Part shown: one piece after another, positions 13,598 through 13,701 of the stretch
Position numbering within the stretch: the first letter of the stretch is position 1
How the letters are laid out: every line of letters starts with the position of its first letter
Origin: DASPXY01 sp038227745
GTDB taxonomy: Bacteria; Planctomycetota; Planctomycetia; Gemmatales; Gemmataceae
DNA: 13,701 nt
Assembly: GCA_038227745.1 (NCBI GenBank)
Contig: JBBRPS010000196.1
Location: 1-13,701 of the forward strand
Direction of reading: 5' to 3'
Made by a program: the position numbers and the translations under genes
The notes under the pieces: generated by a model
Told to the model about the DNA's origin: nothing
Databases searched by the model: none
Seen by the model: only the letters and a program-made list of their open reading frames with translations

Positions 13598-13701
13598 GTG
13601 TGGCCGTGGGTGAGGAATACAAAACTGACAGGCCCTGTCAAGATTTTCAACCAGACCCAACCCCCCGAAACCCCCCCCAAACCCCCCGCCGGCCCCCCCC
13701 C
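13598..13701. other. Right-edge non-coding segment with C-tracts
   Basis: After the truD stop there is a small palindrome TGACAGGCCCTGTCA (13626-13640) followed by AGATTTT, a weak terminator-like signal. Five C-runs follow (13656-13658, 13661-13666, 13671-13678, 13682-13687, 13693-13701), separated by short A/G spacers. On the minus strand they form G-blocks able to make a G-quadruplex. The composition is unlike the rest of the window and may partly reflect a contig-edge artefact. Confidence 0.6.

Noticed and set aside
13601..13640. Minus-strand promoter with perfect TTGACA (complement of 13634-13639)
   Set aside because: The TTGACA is part of a small palindrome and the -10 at the right spacing (TATTCC) is poor; it would drive only antisense transcription into truD.
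12434..13660. Long minus-strand frame opposite truD
   Set aside because: It covers truD almost exactly, has mirrored composition and no motifs. TruD is unambiguous.

Overview
The window looks like chromosomal DNA from a GC-rich planctomycete, most likely of the Gemmata type (Gemmataceae). The support is family content. There is a Planctomycete-type cytochrome protein (PSCyt1, DUF1549 and DUF1553 domains) followed by a DUF1501 protein, a DUF1571 protein, a Uma2-family gene and an FHA-GAF histidine kinase, all with codons ending mostly in G or C. The assignment to a lineage is inference from family knowledge, not a database match.

Layout. Bases 1-310 hold the end of an E/K-rich frame entering from the left edge. 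Bases 351-4705 hold a paired secreted multi-heme-type cytochrome protein and a Tat-signal DUF1501 protein, separated by a 65-bp nested palindrome. Bases 4823-5587 are a Uma2 endonuclease-like gene broken by one in-frame TGA, ending in a clear rho-independent terminator. A small lipoprotein with a KKDND repeat lies on the minus strand (5658-6002). Next come a sugar-nucleotide pyrophosphorylase (+) and a YcbL-like metallo-beta-lactamase-fold hydrolase (-), which converge with only 12 bases between them. A secreted DUF1571 protein follows, then a carboxymuconolactone-decarboxylase-family gene translationally coupled (ATGA overlap) to a second metallo-beta-lactamase-fold hydrolase. An orphan FHA-GAF-histidine kinase occupies 10319-12058 on the minus strand. 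The window ends with truD and a C-tract at the right edge.

How the genes relate. Only two adjacent pairs look functionally linked: PSCyt/DUF1501 (a recurrent planctomycete pair at the cell envelope) and the CMD/MBL pair. The rest are single-gene units, several convergent or divergent. I do not see a defence island, CRISPR array, integrase, complete insertion sequence, rRNA or tRNA.

The most distinctive content is non-coding or sequence-level. Three intergenic palindromes (3209-3273, 10227-10298, 12385-12437) have unrelated sequence but the same design: each long arm is itself a smaller hairpin. There are also two single hairpins, three G-quadruplex-capable tracts, and the nonsense codon in Uma2 that sits just before a good ribosome-binding site and an in-frame GTG. 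No convincing new multi-gene system is visible; the palindrome class and the split Uma2 are the best leads.
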